A stretch of DNA of 64,000 nt from Micromussa lordhowensis (Eukaryota > Cnidaria > Anthozoa > Scleractinia > Lobophylliidae). The notes below the pieces were generated by a model. It was not told the DNA's origin. It ran no database searches and saw only the letters and a list, made by a program, of their open reading frames with translations. Below are positions 24,401-34,486 of the stretch, piece after piece (positions within the stretch are counted from its first letter, which is position 1; every line of letters starts with the position of its first letter). Made by a program: the position numbers and the translations under genes. The stretch lies in the NCBI GenBank assembly GCA_964020085.1, contig OZ026604.1, positions 626,001 to 690,000 of the forward strand. The letters run 5' to 3'.

Positions 24401-25243
24401 TCACTGATGCATTGTAGCGAGAGGAGGGATTGAAAACGCCAACCAACAGCACAGATGAAGTCAAAGCCGAGCTGGAAAAAGCGCGAAAGGAAAGCCACGA
24501 CAAAATCAAACTGCTGGAAGAGAAATTAGCTGCAACAGAAAAAGAAATGAACAGAACAGTACAGGAGAAAATAGACTTGGACAAGGAGCACGAAGATCTT
24601 CTGGTTATGTTAACTGAACAGGATGCTAAAGTTCTTAAGTACAAGGTACATTTTTATTGTTACTTCATGTACATACTCCATTACAATAGGGACTTCTCAA
24701 ACTCATTGATAATTCGTCAAGTTTGAATAAAGGAAATCGTGACCGTGAAGGATACCGTTGGGATATCTGATCTTAAGGATTCTATTTCTCTGTTTCCTGC
24801 TTAGTTTTAGTTGTGATTGAGGAGATATATCAAACACTCAAGACAGTGTTTGACCACATTTGCAAACACCTCGAAGTTCGTCAAAAATACTCCCCTACGC
24901 TTCGTATTTTAACTATCTTCTCGGTGTTTGGAAATGTGATCAAATATGGTCTTTTCTAGTTTGATATATTATTTAAAATATACTGTATCTTGCACAAGTT
25001 GAGTTTCTTTGTTTTTTATTCCATTGTATTCAGAAACTAGCGAGAGATGGCGGACAGGAAGTGAGTGAAGACGAGGATGAAGATTACGAAGAAGTTGATG
25101 ATGACGACGATGAGGAGGAGGATGATGATGATGACGATGATGACAATGAAGACGAGTCGGATAACGAAGATGCCGGAAATGAACAAGAAACAGAACAACA
25201 AAACACTGAAAACACAGAACTTGATGAAGGACAACTTACGTGA
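9300..25243 (+). CDS. USO1: General vesicular transport factor p115/USO1
   Basis: I trace 32 exons: 9300-9377, 9458-9544, 12211-12275, 12573-12642, 12982-13097, 13674-13738, 15140-15177, 15737-15792, 16289-16336, 16891-16963, 17246-17330, 17510-17571, 17733-17791, 17908-17983, 18249-18313, 18448-18536, 18967-19051, 19272-19344, 19440-19485, 19820-19929, 20326-20375, 20649-20759, 20937-21055, 21486-21597, 21714-21783, 22071-22204, 22550-22609, 23231-23300, 23482-23630, 23838-24059, 24418-24645, 25034-25243. About 993 aa: an armadillo head (e.g. IVAFENAFDRLL, VNAPSNPP, LSNWCAAVAL, AHFLHNSAN, FDHEFTKL), a coiled-coil tail rich in Q/E/K from exon 26 on, and a C-terminal acidic run of D/E in exon 32. 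p115 is a long tether for ER-Golgi and Golgi vesicles that binds GM130, giantin and SNAREs. Exon 4 lacks one base against the expected frame (near 12600); all other phases fit. Confidence 0.93.
9841..10463 (-). repeat. Tandemly duplicated tRNA-like (SINE-type) repeat, 253 bp period
   Basis: Two full copies start at 9841 and 10094 and a broken third at 10347, in USO1 intron 2. Each contains a 72 nt minus-strand tRNA-like module (9965-10036 and 10218-10289) with perfect A box TAGCTCAGTTGG and B box GGTTCGAATCC, an acceptor stem GGCTTCA/TGAAGCC, then a run of T and a unique tail. The apparent anticodon is GGT (Thr), but position 33 is C instead of the universal T and pair 31-39 is A-C, so it is unlikely to act in translation. 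At 10418-10463 an inverted fragment of the same unit ends the array. It is best read as a SINE head. Confidence 0.75.
10465..10768 (+). mobile_element. tRNA-derived SINE with conserved body and TTTACC tail
   Basis: A tRNA-like head with a B box (GGGTTCGAGCCCTGG) is followed by a conserved-looking body containing GGCAAGACACTTCACTCTCA, GTATAAATGGGTACCGGCGA and GATGGACTAGCATCCCATCC. It ends in a short repeat tail (ACTTTACCTTTACC). The layout of head, body and simple repeat is that of a SINE mobilised by a partner LINE. Family name not assigned. It lies in USO1 intron 2 in the sense direction. Confidence 0.8.
14134..14799. mobile_element. MITE-like element with TTAAGGACGTTCGCGCCCA termini
   Basis: The ends are inverted copies of TTAAGGACGTTCGCGCCCA, so the flank may be a TTAA target site. 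The interior contains a second repeated block (CCCC-A/[10 protein letters not shown] ... AAATCTGTGTGTGGGAAGTT) at about 14319-14396 and 14692-14776. No transposase is seen, so it is non-autonomous. It sits in USO1 intron 6. Confidence 0.65.
15196..15494 (+). mobile_element. TTAA-flanked fold-back MITE, copy 1
   Basis: The left end reads TTAACAATTATTCCAC and the right end CCAATGATCCAGTTTTTAA. Just inside the left end is a hairpin (GTTGGATATGAGAT ... ATCTCATATCCAAC, GGCGCATAGCGCC) closed by GGAATAATTGTT. The same architecture recurs at 27706, 32743 (inverted) and 39805. It has no coding capacity. Confidence 0.7.
16009..16188. mobile_element. Fold-back element in USO1 intron 8
   Basis: Near-perfect inverted arms carry GGTTTTATCAACTGAGTTGA and continue into CAATTGGCCAC. 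The centre contains two opposed copies of GACGAAGGGCTAACGCT-like sequence. A partial relative with the same right arm lies at about 29853-29950 in gene A. Confidence 0.65.
24261..24397 (+). repeat. 55 bp tandem repeat in USO1 intron 30
   Basis: About 2.5 copies of a 55 bp unit start at 24261, 24316 and 24371. Each begins CGTTATAAACGAGTTCGTTA and ends CGCTATGAACATGTA. It lies just upstream of the exon 31 acceptor, so copy-number change could affect spacing to that splice site. Confidence 0.8.
24696..24970. mobile_element. Fold-back MITE (same family as the one splitting a tRNA gene)
   Basis: It begins CTCAAACTCATTGATAATTC and ends with the arm GTTTGATATATT. The inner hairpin arm reads ATATATCAAACACTCAAGAC. 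The element at 52200-52490 has the same parts in inverted order, so they are one family. It is inserted in USO1 intron 31. Confidence 0.7.
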
Positions 25244-26291
25244 AACAGAAATATCTAATAGTTTTATAATATAAACTAAACACCAATCCAAGAGGCAGAC
25301 ACATTTTATTTTAAACAGTATTGTACATTTATTTTAGCACCAGGATTACAATTCTATCAGTTCCAACCCACTCTACCCCTCCCCTCCTTCTGCCCCAAAA
25401 AAACTGGAAGAGGGGTGGAGAGGGAAGGGAAAGTCTAATTGTTAACTTTGTGTTTTAATTCAACTTGTTTTATAAGTCTGCTTGTTACCGATTTTAGTAA
25501 AACAATGAAATAAATTCGAAGACAGCTTTCTGAACATGAAAACTACAGCTTTGAAGATTTACACATTCCACTTGTAAGAAAACATCAGCATGTCTAGAGG
25601 TAAAGGTAGTCGATTTCAAAGAAACAAATTAAATAATGACAGGAAAATCCAGCTTGAAGGATTCTGGTTAAATGTCTCATGTAATGTCAGTATTTTATCC
25701 GCAGAGGTGGTTAGAATAATTCAAGTAATAACTAACATCAAAGTGACATGTGCGGCTAGGAGAGTTAATATTCTCAAGCTTTGCCCCAAACTGACAAGGT
25801 TAAGATACTTCACCACAATCTTAAACGTGTACAAACGCACACTGTGAAAATATTACTCATCCTGGGAATGTATGGGACGCTTGTCATTACTGGTTCAAGA
25901 TTTAAACATAAATTAAAACTGAAGCTTATTTGTGTAATTATCTCGTCTATTTCTATTTGAGTATTTGTTTCCCATATTTTCAAAGAAGATTCTACTCGCC
26001 CCACGCTGTTACCTACTCTAACATTATTAACTACTTATTGACCGAGAGTGAGGTCTTTACGGGAAGATATCAGACCGAGACCTTGCCGCTTTGACCGAGC
26101 GATAGCGTGGTCAATACGACAGGGCCGAGGTTTGAGATTTACCTCTAAATACCGCACGTTCGAGGTTAATAAATATATGGCTTTTTGCTTTTTTTTGTCA
26201 TCCCGTGGGCACTGCGGGAGATAAGTCTCTAGAATTAGCCAATCAGTGCGGGCGTTATGTCGGCTACAAACAAGAAAAACTAATAATATCG
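25244..26291. other. Convergent spacer between USO1 and kinase gene A
   Basis: This holds the USO1 3' UTR with an AATAAA at 25509-25514 and a C-rich stretch near 25370-25390. A palindromic repeat relic lies at about 26030-26170 (GACCGAG/CTCGGT-type words like the element at 31207). No coding exon recognised. Confidence 0.6.
25509..25514 (+). terminator. Polyadenylation signal AATAAA of USO1
   Basis: Canonical AATAAA about 265 bases after the USO1 stop codon, the first clear one in the 3' UTR on this strand. Confidence 0.5.
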
Positions 26292-27709
26292 TTACTCTAC
26301 TGCAAGGTCATTGCGTACGTCTCTATCTTTGTCGGAGGTTTCGTCGGTGTTGCTCGTTTGTTCATATTCGAATGATCGAGGCACGTCGTAGTTTCCGTTG
26401 GCTGATGTCGCAGGTGGGATGTCGTAATCACTTGTGGAGGGAGTTGGTCTTGGAATGTTGGAATTTCCAGTGTCTGAGAAATAGCATAGCAATGTTAACC
26501 AAAGCTTTACAATAATCCGCTAGTTTTAACACAATGTGAGAAAATCAACAACACATTACTAGCTTGGCGAAACCCAACAGTAAAATTGGTAGACTGGGGC
26601 CTAGCAAATGACAGGAGCACATTATACACCTTCACAATAAAACTTCCTGAAGGTCAGCAGGTGCTGTGATCCAACGGTTTTAGTTGGACATCAACCATTT
26701 TTAGGAAGGAAAACGAGCGATGAATTTGTGAAATGAATCAATCTATGTGAATTGGGCCAATCAAATCGTGTCTCTTCTGAACTTCTTTTTCTTCGTGCCA
26801 AGGCCCCACCGGCTAAGAGAGGCGGGCAGCTCTGGAGGCGAAAAGGACCATGGTAAGGACTAAAAAATAGAGAATTTACGCTCCGAGATGATATGCATGA
26901 ACTTCAAGTGTTATATTGTCTAAAACAATGGTGAGAATGGAACCAGCTTGCTACCGTCATTCAACCTTTCTCGAATACCGTTTTAGCTGCAAAGCTCTCA
27001 GCCTCAAGCCCCTCAGTTCCTGTCTAATTATGAACGCAATCGTTTACCTGCTCTCTCTGCATGCAGGTGTTCACTTCCTTCTTCACTGTCTGATGCAGAG
27101 ACAATCATCTGGTAACTGTGGAAGGGATTGTTCAAACGCGTCTCTATTTCAGTGAATTCCAAACGCTCGTCGGGATCTTCGTGCCAGCAATCTTTCATTA
27201 TAGCAAATATGAACTCGGGGCAGTTGTCTGGCCTTCCAAGCTGAACGCCCTGTTAGAAAGGGAAATTAAACTTTAAGAAACTTTTAACTGTCCATAACAT
27301 TCGTTTGAGGTTTACAACCATATTTACAAGGCTAAAAGGATATGCTAAAAAGAGCGAAAAAGTAAAACAAAACGTGTTCGACGTTATGTCATCTTCAGGG
27401 GAACTGAAGATGACATAACGTCGAAACGTTTGCAGTTCAACGTTTTCACTCTTTTAAGCATATCCTTTTAGCCTTGTAAAAATTAATTGTAGATATTTAA
27501 CTGGTTAGAGTCTTATGACTGAAATAACAGTTGTCTTTCCGGATTATCATATATCACGTTGTAAGAATATGTTGGCACATTAGAAGAAATGCTCACATAC
27601 ATGATAGACTACATGCAGCTTCTACAAGCATAGAGCCTGACGCGCGAGTGGCAAAATGCGCCAGCGAAATCTAGGCGGTAGACACGCTAAGATTGGCATT
27701 GTTATTTAA

Positions 27710-27783
<74 letters not shown>

Positions 27784-27784
27784 A

Positions 27785-27821
<37 letters not shown>

Positions 27822-30800
27822 TTTTATTAAAAACGCCTCCCAAAAATAGAAAACTAGGCTACAATAAAAACAAAAAGGCCCAAAAAATCACGCATACGCT
27901 CGCCATCTTTGTAGATCATGGTATAATGGCTCTTATAATCCATCAAATATTTTCGCTCGCGCGTGATTGGTCTAAACGCGTCACGTGGGCCAATATTCCC
28001 CAGCTAAAACTGGGGAATATCCGAGGATATTCCCCAATTTTCAAAACCGCGCGCATTGCGAAAAAGATTTGAAGGATAATAAACACAATAGCCTCCATTT
28101 GGGGCGAAAATATGTTCGGATATTTGTCCTTGGACATTATCTGTTCCTCGTAGCTCACAGTTTTCCTCGAGCTACGCTCTCGGAAAACTGTTCGCTTCTC
28201 GGAACAGATAATGTCCGCGGACAAATATCCTGGCATATTTTCGCGCCAAATGGAGGCTATTGTTTATATATACCATGATGGCTAAGCCAATGAAAACTCT
28301 CGAACTGCATTATCCAATGATCCAGTTTTTTAAAAAAGGAGTTATTTAATGTAGAAATGACATCAGCTCGGAAAAATGTCCGAATTCCTCCGTGATCAAC
28401 CGGACGATCAAACCACTGAGCTACTGGAGATTCTATGGTGTACAAGGGTGAAATTTTTGCATTGCCATGATAATGTTAGGGGAATGAAACAGTACCTTCT
28501 GAATAAATCTCATCACTTCTTTGTTGGTATAACCATAATACGGCTGGAGACCAAACGTGAAAATCTCCCAAAGCACCACACCATAAGCATACACGTCTGA
28601 CCCGAGAGTAAACTTGCCGTACATCAACGCTTCGGGAGACAGCCAGCGAATGGGAAGCAAGGTTTCTTCACTCATCTAGAAAACGAGAATATCTTAAGTT
28701 ATAAGCGGATTTACGCGCGACTGTTTCTGCCTCAGATAAATTCATCTTTCCCTGGCCATTCTAGACAAGTCATTAGTTACATGTTTGCGAACTTCTCACC
28801 ACTTGTAAAGTAAAAAAATAAGAAGTAAAAAAAGTAAACCGTATTTGTTGCTGCTGTCGTTACTGTTTCAATATATCATTATGACAAATTACTTCATAGT
28901 TTTAACGTGAAATTCTAGGATTAATTTATAATGTCATATGTGAGATTGCTATGGCAACGTAAAATTGCTATGGCAACGTTTGGCGAGAAATTTCTCGGTA
29001 CAATAAACAAGTAAAAAAAACGATGGTGAGCGTAACCTGTGATATTAAAAGGTAAGCAGATGGTATACTCGTTAAAATTGAGAAATAATTTCACTTGCGT
29101 TTTGTCCAAATTCTAATAATTTCCCTCGCCTCGAGGCATCGAAAAATTATTAGAATTTTGACAAAATGCACATATGAAATTATTTCCTAGTTCACTGGTC
29201 ACCATTTGATTACCAATACTTGACCGGCGGTACTCGGCTTTTGTGGAAACGCTTGTAATTTTTTCCGGAGGCAAGTTAGTAACGTACCTTATAGTAATTC
29301 GTGGTATAGATATCACGTGACATTCCAAAATCCCCGATCTTCACAATCAAACCATCTCCGACCAAACAGTTTCTTGTCGCCAGGTCTCTGTGGAGAAACC
29401 TCATCTTAGCCACATGTTGCATGCCAGCGGCGATCTGCGTTGCTATAGAGACGAGGTCTTTTTGCTCAAGGTAAACTTGCAGAAAAAATAAAATAACACT
29501 ATTGTTAGGTTTCCTTTGATCTATCATGCACGTGAAGGCCTCTAAGACATAGAAGATACTATCTCTTAGTTTTAAAGTAATGTTTCAGAAATAGCATCTC
29601 GCAAACCTTGTTCCGTTTTTAGTGGAAATGTAATTTCATTCTCGCACTTCAGAGCTATTTCAGTCCAAATTTTAAATGTACACAGTATCCGCGCTAACAA
29701 AAACTCCCAAGCTCACAAGACTTCGGTATCATCTTAGCCTCTTTGATGAAAACAATAAGTTCGATGAGTCAAATACGATTGAATCGAAGAAGGATCCTTT
29801 ATTTCCAGATTATATTAGCTAAGCGTGGAAGGCAGACACTAAGACAAAACCGCTCCGACGAAGGGCTAACGCTCGAAACGTCAGCTTCCGAATCTCTTTA
29901 CGGTGGACAATTCACATTATCAACCCAGTTGATAAAACCAAATCATCTTGAACAAGTTCTGACATTGTAAGAATCGTTCACAAATTTCGTGTAATACCTT
30001 TCTTTGTCTCTTCGTTGTGAGGTGATGTCTCCGCAGGCAAGGCATTTCTCAAATATTGATTCAAATCACCACCACTCATGAACTCAAACACCATTCCATA
30101 AGGTTCCTCCTCAGTTGATACCGCCAGCAGCTGAACGATGTTTGGATGTGTTAAAATGGACATCAGACTTACTTCTCTGAAAAAATCGTTTTTTTGTTCT
30201 TTAGTTGACTCATCTTTCAGTGCTTTGACAGCAACCAGAACTTCTTTCTTTGGCTGTTTGTCAATGAGACCAGCCGCACGGCCTGAAAGAGAAATGATAT
30301 GGATCTTCCAGGTACTTACACATCCGTTACGCCCTGGGCTAGTCCACTTCTGGCCCCTCTCTCTGTCACGCGCTAAGTTCTCAGAGAGCGTAGCGTTGCG
30401 TGACAAAGAGAGGGCCAGAACTGGACTAGCCCTGGGCTTGTTTCCTCCCGTCTTTTCCCAGGCACCTTACGTTTCGTTCGTTCCGCTGAAACACAACTCT
30501 GGGTGGTTCACCATGGATTCCCGATGGTTCCCTTCATACGCTTCCCACCCATTAGCCGTGAGTTGCCTTGTCCTGTTACACCGTGCGTTTCATGTGAATT
30601 TTTCTTCGTGTTTCCCCGATGCGTTTACAGGGCCGTTACAAAGTACCCTCACTTGTGTGTTTCCACGGCTAACTCCTTGAGTGACAATAGCAATGATCAG
30701 CAATGGAAGAAACCCATTAGGAAGACTAGAAAGTGAGGATAGTGAAGATTTTGAGAATGGAAATGGATACGACAAGTGTAACTTACCTTGAAACACTTTA

Positions 30801-33018
30801 CCAAAGGATCCCATACCCAGGTCTCCCACGTACTGCACACGATCAAGCCTGTACTGCCTCAGTTTGTTTGGATCGAAATGACGTAACAGCAATGTGTCCA
30901 GGCTCTTCAAAGACTCCGCTCGTAATTTGTCTCTCATGGTGAAACCTGATTCAGAGATTCTGTCGAACTCGTTTATGCGGCGGCGTCTTCGCCACAAGAC
31001 GAACACAACAACACACACCAGAATGATGAGAACAATGGTAAAGACTAAGGGGAGAATTGTGCTTAGATTGTTGTCTGTTGATGGGGTGGTAGGCTGGATA
31101 GCAATTGTTTCTTCGGGATAATCTGTGAAAGTAGAAAACAGCATTATCATATGGTGTTTAGAACCATGTCTGGACTGTGTCTTACTCGTCGATCAGGATT
31201 TAGCTCTTATTAACCGAGCTGGAGGTCTGTATGGGAGAATCTTGACCGAGGTCGTGAGTACAGACCGAACGCAGTGAGGTCTGCTGTACACAATGACCGA
31301 GGTCAAGATTCTCCCACACAGACCGACTAAGCTCGGTTAATAAGATGTTTATTATATGGCGCAAACAAGAACAATTTAATTCGTTCAATGTAACTGGTTT
31401 GTACTAACTGACATTTTGCTTGCAAATGGCGATGAGCTGAATTTAATTCTGCCAAAGTTTGCTCTTTCTCTTTACTTTTTTTTCTCATCAGGCTTTTTGG
31501 CACTGCCATAAATAAATATTGTTACACGAAAATAGTCAATGATTTTGAATTTTAGTTTGCAACTTTTTCACTGCAAACATTACCGGTCTAGATGTCGGTC
31601 TAGATGGGAAAATCTAGACCGCTTTCAATATCGATTTCAGCCAATCAAGTCCGTGAATTTGGTAGTTCCCAGTCCTTGTGAGACAGAGCCATATAATAAC
31701 CACGCATATAAACTCTGACTTTTCTACAATCCTCGGGACGTGTATACGATACTCTACGCCTTAGTTCTCACAAATAACCAACGGTTCACATTAAAGGCTA
31801 AGTCCTTTGAATAATTTTCCTCTACCTTTCCCCCTTCTTTTGCCGCGCCTTTTTTTCAGCCATTAGAGGTCCACTGTTACTCTGGTCTTTTCAACATTCT
31901 TAATGATGACTATTTATAAAGAAAACAAAAAAAGTGTTGACTTACTGAAAAATCCAGACTTGATACAGGTTTTATTTCCTGGCAAACTCTTATAATATGA
32001 GCGAGCATAGTGTTTAGAGCAATCAGGAATGCTCCGGTGTATAAAATCAATGCCTTCAGATAGAAGTATGAAATGGACCGCTCCAAGAACTTTATTGATT
32101 GTTTCACTGCATTCCTCGAAAATTGCTACACAATCTCCTTTGCAGTAGTCTACAACCGAGCCATCTGGGTAACATGGCGGGACCGTGTAATGACATAACA
32201 TGTTTGTCAAGATGTAGGTGCATTTCTTGTCGCCTTTGCCTAACTGAGTTATTAAATCCGCGACTCTTTCAAGAAATTCCTCGGTTGCCGGCAGCCCAAA
32301 TTTGTTGTCAAAGAATCGTGTAGTGTTCCGGTAGTCAGGAAGAGTGTTGAGTGATTCTTGGCAAACTTTGCCCTGATACAGCATACATGTGCCACCCCTG
32401 AAGTTAAAAGAACTACATTTAAAATGCCACCGGTGATATCTATTTAGAAATGAAAACGTCTCAGTCGCTAAACGGAAACGTAGTGCTAACAAGGAGATCT
32501 ATTAAAGCTTTGTAAAGACTTTATTTTACCGCATTTTTACTACTGTTCTTCTATTTGGCATTTCTGTGGCGCGCGCAATACCGACAAAGTAGATAATTTG
32601 AACAAGCCGGAACGTCGGAAAATTAAATATAGAAAAAGTCATTTAAACTATTTGCTTCAGGGCATCAGCACTTGTAAGTAAAGAGGAGACCACTCAAGGA
32701 AAGAAAACTTTCTTTTGACTCCGGTAGAAAATATATTTTTATTAAAACTGGGTCATTGTATAATGCAATTCAAGGAATTTGATTGGCTTAGTGGCCATGG
32801 TATATGAGCCATTATATCATGCCCTACAAGTATGGTTAGTGTACGCGTCAGCACAACAGCTGAAATTCTGAAACTTTTTTCCGCGGAGATAAACAATGGC
32901 GGCGGAAGAAAATCGTTTCGTTACTTACATTATACCTCCTATTCCGGTCCAAGAGAGGATTTTGCGAAATAAAACGTGGCAAGATTTTAGCGAAATTTGG
33001 TGGTTGTTTTTAATAAAA

Positions 33019-33055
<37 letters not shown>

Positions 33056-34486
33056 TATAGCCAACTCATATCCAACGCGCGCTCGTGGAATAATTGTTAA
33101 GTATTTAATATCGCCGCCCACGACCTCCAGATTAGATCACCGTTGCTTGACTGACCGAGTTACTGAGCCAGACGAGAACAAGTCGCTGGTTTTTGAAGGA
33201 ATCGTTAATTCGTGACAAGTGATGAGAAAAGTGTAGTACAAGGTTGAGTCACAACGCAATAAAGTAAATTGACGAGCTAACGTTAAGAAAGAAATTCATG
33301 TGTTTATGTCCAGTGTTTAGAATCAAATTACCATCCGGAGGTTTTTTTTCGATTAGTTGTTCATCCAAACGGTAGCAGCTGCACACAAGGCATAACGTTC
33401 GGTAATAAAATGTGATCAATGTATAAATTACCACGTGAAGTTATTGTAGTTATAGTAGTTTTAATTTTCTCTGCAAATGTATTTTTAAGTACTTTAAGTG
33501 TTCGGAGCAAATAAAGCATTCCATTGTTGTACCATTGAACCCACCGAACAGCAACACAATAGATAACCTACCGTTTCGTAAAGCATTTCATGGTAACATT
33601 AGTTTCGGTTTCATTCCAACAGCATCCAAGGCTGTAACATGTGCTGGAATTCGTATTTTCTGGCACCATGCATCCTACTTTATCGTCAGGGGTGATCGCA
33701 GAACAGTTCCACCTCAACGAAGGAAGCGCCCCTTTAACAATACAAAGATAAAAAAATAAGCTTCAAAAGGCAAACTGCATAAATTAGCTGTGATTTTGTT
33801 CCAATTCTTAACCTCAGTATTGCTGAAGGTCTACGTGAGCTAGATCACAAAGTTTTGGAAAAGTAAGATAACTTCGACCACGAGCGCGGAGCTGAGTAAT
33901 ATAATAAAATAAGTATTATACACTGTTTACGCTAAAAAGAAATAAATGAATATTAAGCAGGCTTCGGTTCTTGCCTGGGCCGGTTCTTGCCTACTGCCGT
34001 TAAGTCAGAGGCAAAGAAGCTACAGACGGAACTGGATTACCCTCGTAAAAAGAAAATGCTGTTCATGTAAATTGGTGTTTTTAACACTTCAAGTACACCT
34101 TTGGATGGTTACAGATGACAATTGCATGCGGAAGGATACATGGAAGTTATTAGCTGAGACGAATTCAAATAATTAAATTTCTAAAGAGATGAATTAATTG
34201 AAGTAAACCATGATCAAAGTAAAACGTCATTGTATCAGTTCTGCGTATTATCCCTTGTTAAGTTAATTTTTGCCTCCAAAGTATCCGCGAAATAATTGTT
34301 TTTCAGAAATACTTTACTAACGAGCGAGAACCGTCTTCTTGAGATTACGAATGGAAAAATCATACGTTGTGGAGTGTATGGTAATGAAGTATTCAACATA
34401 CCTTGTTCACTGCTCGCAATCACAAAATGCGTAAAGAGTTGAATGGCGCAAAACACAGTTAGCATAATGGGGCTGTGAAGTATCAT
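26292..34486 (-). CDS. Receptor tyrosine kinase A: trefoil-Frizzled-TM-kinase-YDxP tail
   Basis: Nine exons: 34402-34486, 33572-33731, 31946-32397, 30787-31122, 29998-30282, 29288-29475, 28496-28675, 27048-27249, 26292-26473 (2070 nt, 689 aa), all phases consistent. Order: signal peptide; trefoil domain (six Cys, residues about 38-78, with GCCW); Frizzled domain (ten Cys, about 84-230); transmembrane helix about 253-275 followed by RRRRR; kinase about 330-602 with GMGSFG loop, VAVKALKD lysine, [15 protein letters not shown] and activation-loop tyrosines NYYK; tail with YDIP (Y646) and YDVP (Y658). PIRW and GLQPYYG resemble ROR and MuSK kinases, receptors that use Frizzled-type domains with Wnt-related signals. 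There is a trefoil where those have kringle or Ig domains. All catalytic residues are present, so it should be active. Start chosen at 34486 for the signal peptide; Met at 34465 is possible. The ligand is unknown. Confidence 0.88.
27324..27480. mobile_element. Palindromic MITE in gene A intron
   Basis: Outer arms TTACAAGGCTAAAAGGATAT and reverse complement enclose an inner perfect palindrome centred at about 27408 (CGACGTTATGTCATCTTC / GAAGATGACATAACGTCG). Confidence 0.7.
27706..28333 (+). mobile_element. TTAA-flanked fold-back MITE, copy 2, with nested inverted repeat
   Basis: It has the same ends as the element at 15196. Inside it, roughly 27945-28265, is a second fold-back whose arms (AATAGCCTCCATTTGG ... 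GGAACAGATAATGTCC) pair at 28088-28150 and 28198-28262. It is located in gene A between two kinase exons. Confidence 0.7.
31207..31343. mobile_element. MITE with TTATTAACCGAGCT termini
   Basis: Inverted arms contain TTATTAACCGAGCT and GGGAGAATCTTGACCGAGGT. It lies in the intron between the Frizzled and transmembrane exons of gene A. Confidence 0.65.
32743..33100 (-). mobile_element. TTAA-flanked fold-back MITE, copy 3 (inverted)
   Basis: Reverse-orientation member: AAACTGGGTCATTG at the left, and GGAATAATTGTTAA after the GTTGGATATGAGAT hairpin at the right. It lies between the trefoil and Frizzled exons of gene A, the same relative intron that holds the tRNA array in gene B. Confidence 0.65.

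Noticed and set aside
33572..33731. Kringle domain expected by analogy with ROR/MuSK
   Set aside because: The exon has six cysteines with adjacent GCCW and the trefoil spacing, and is too short for a kringle.
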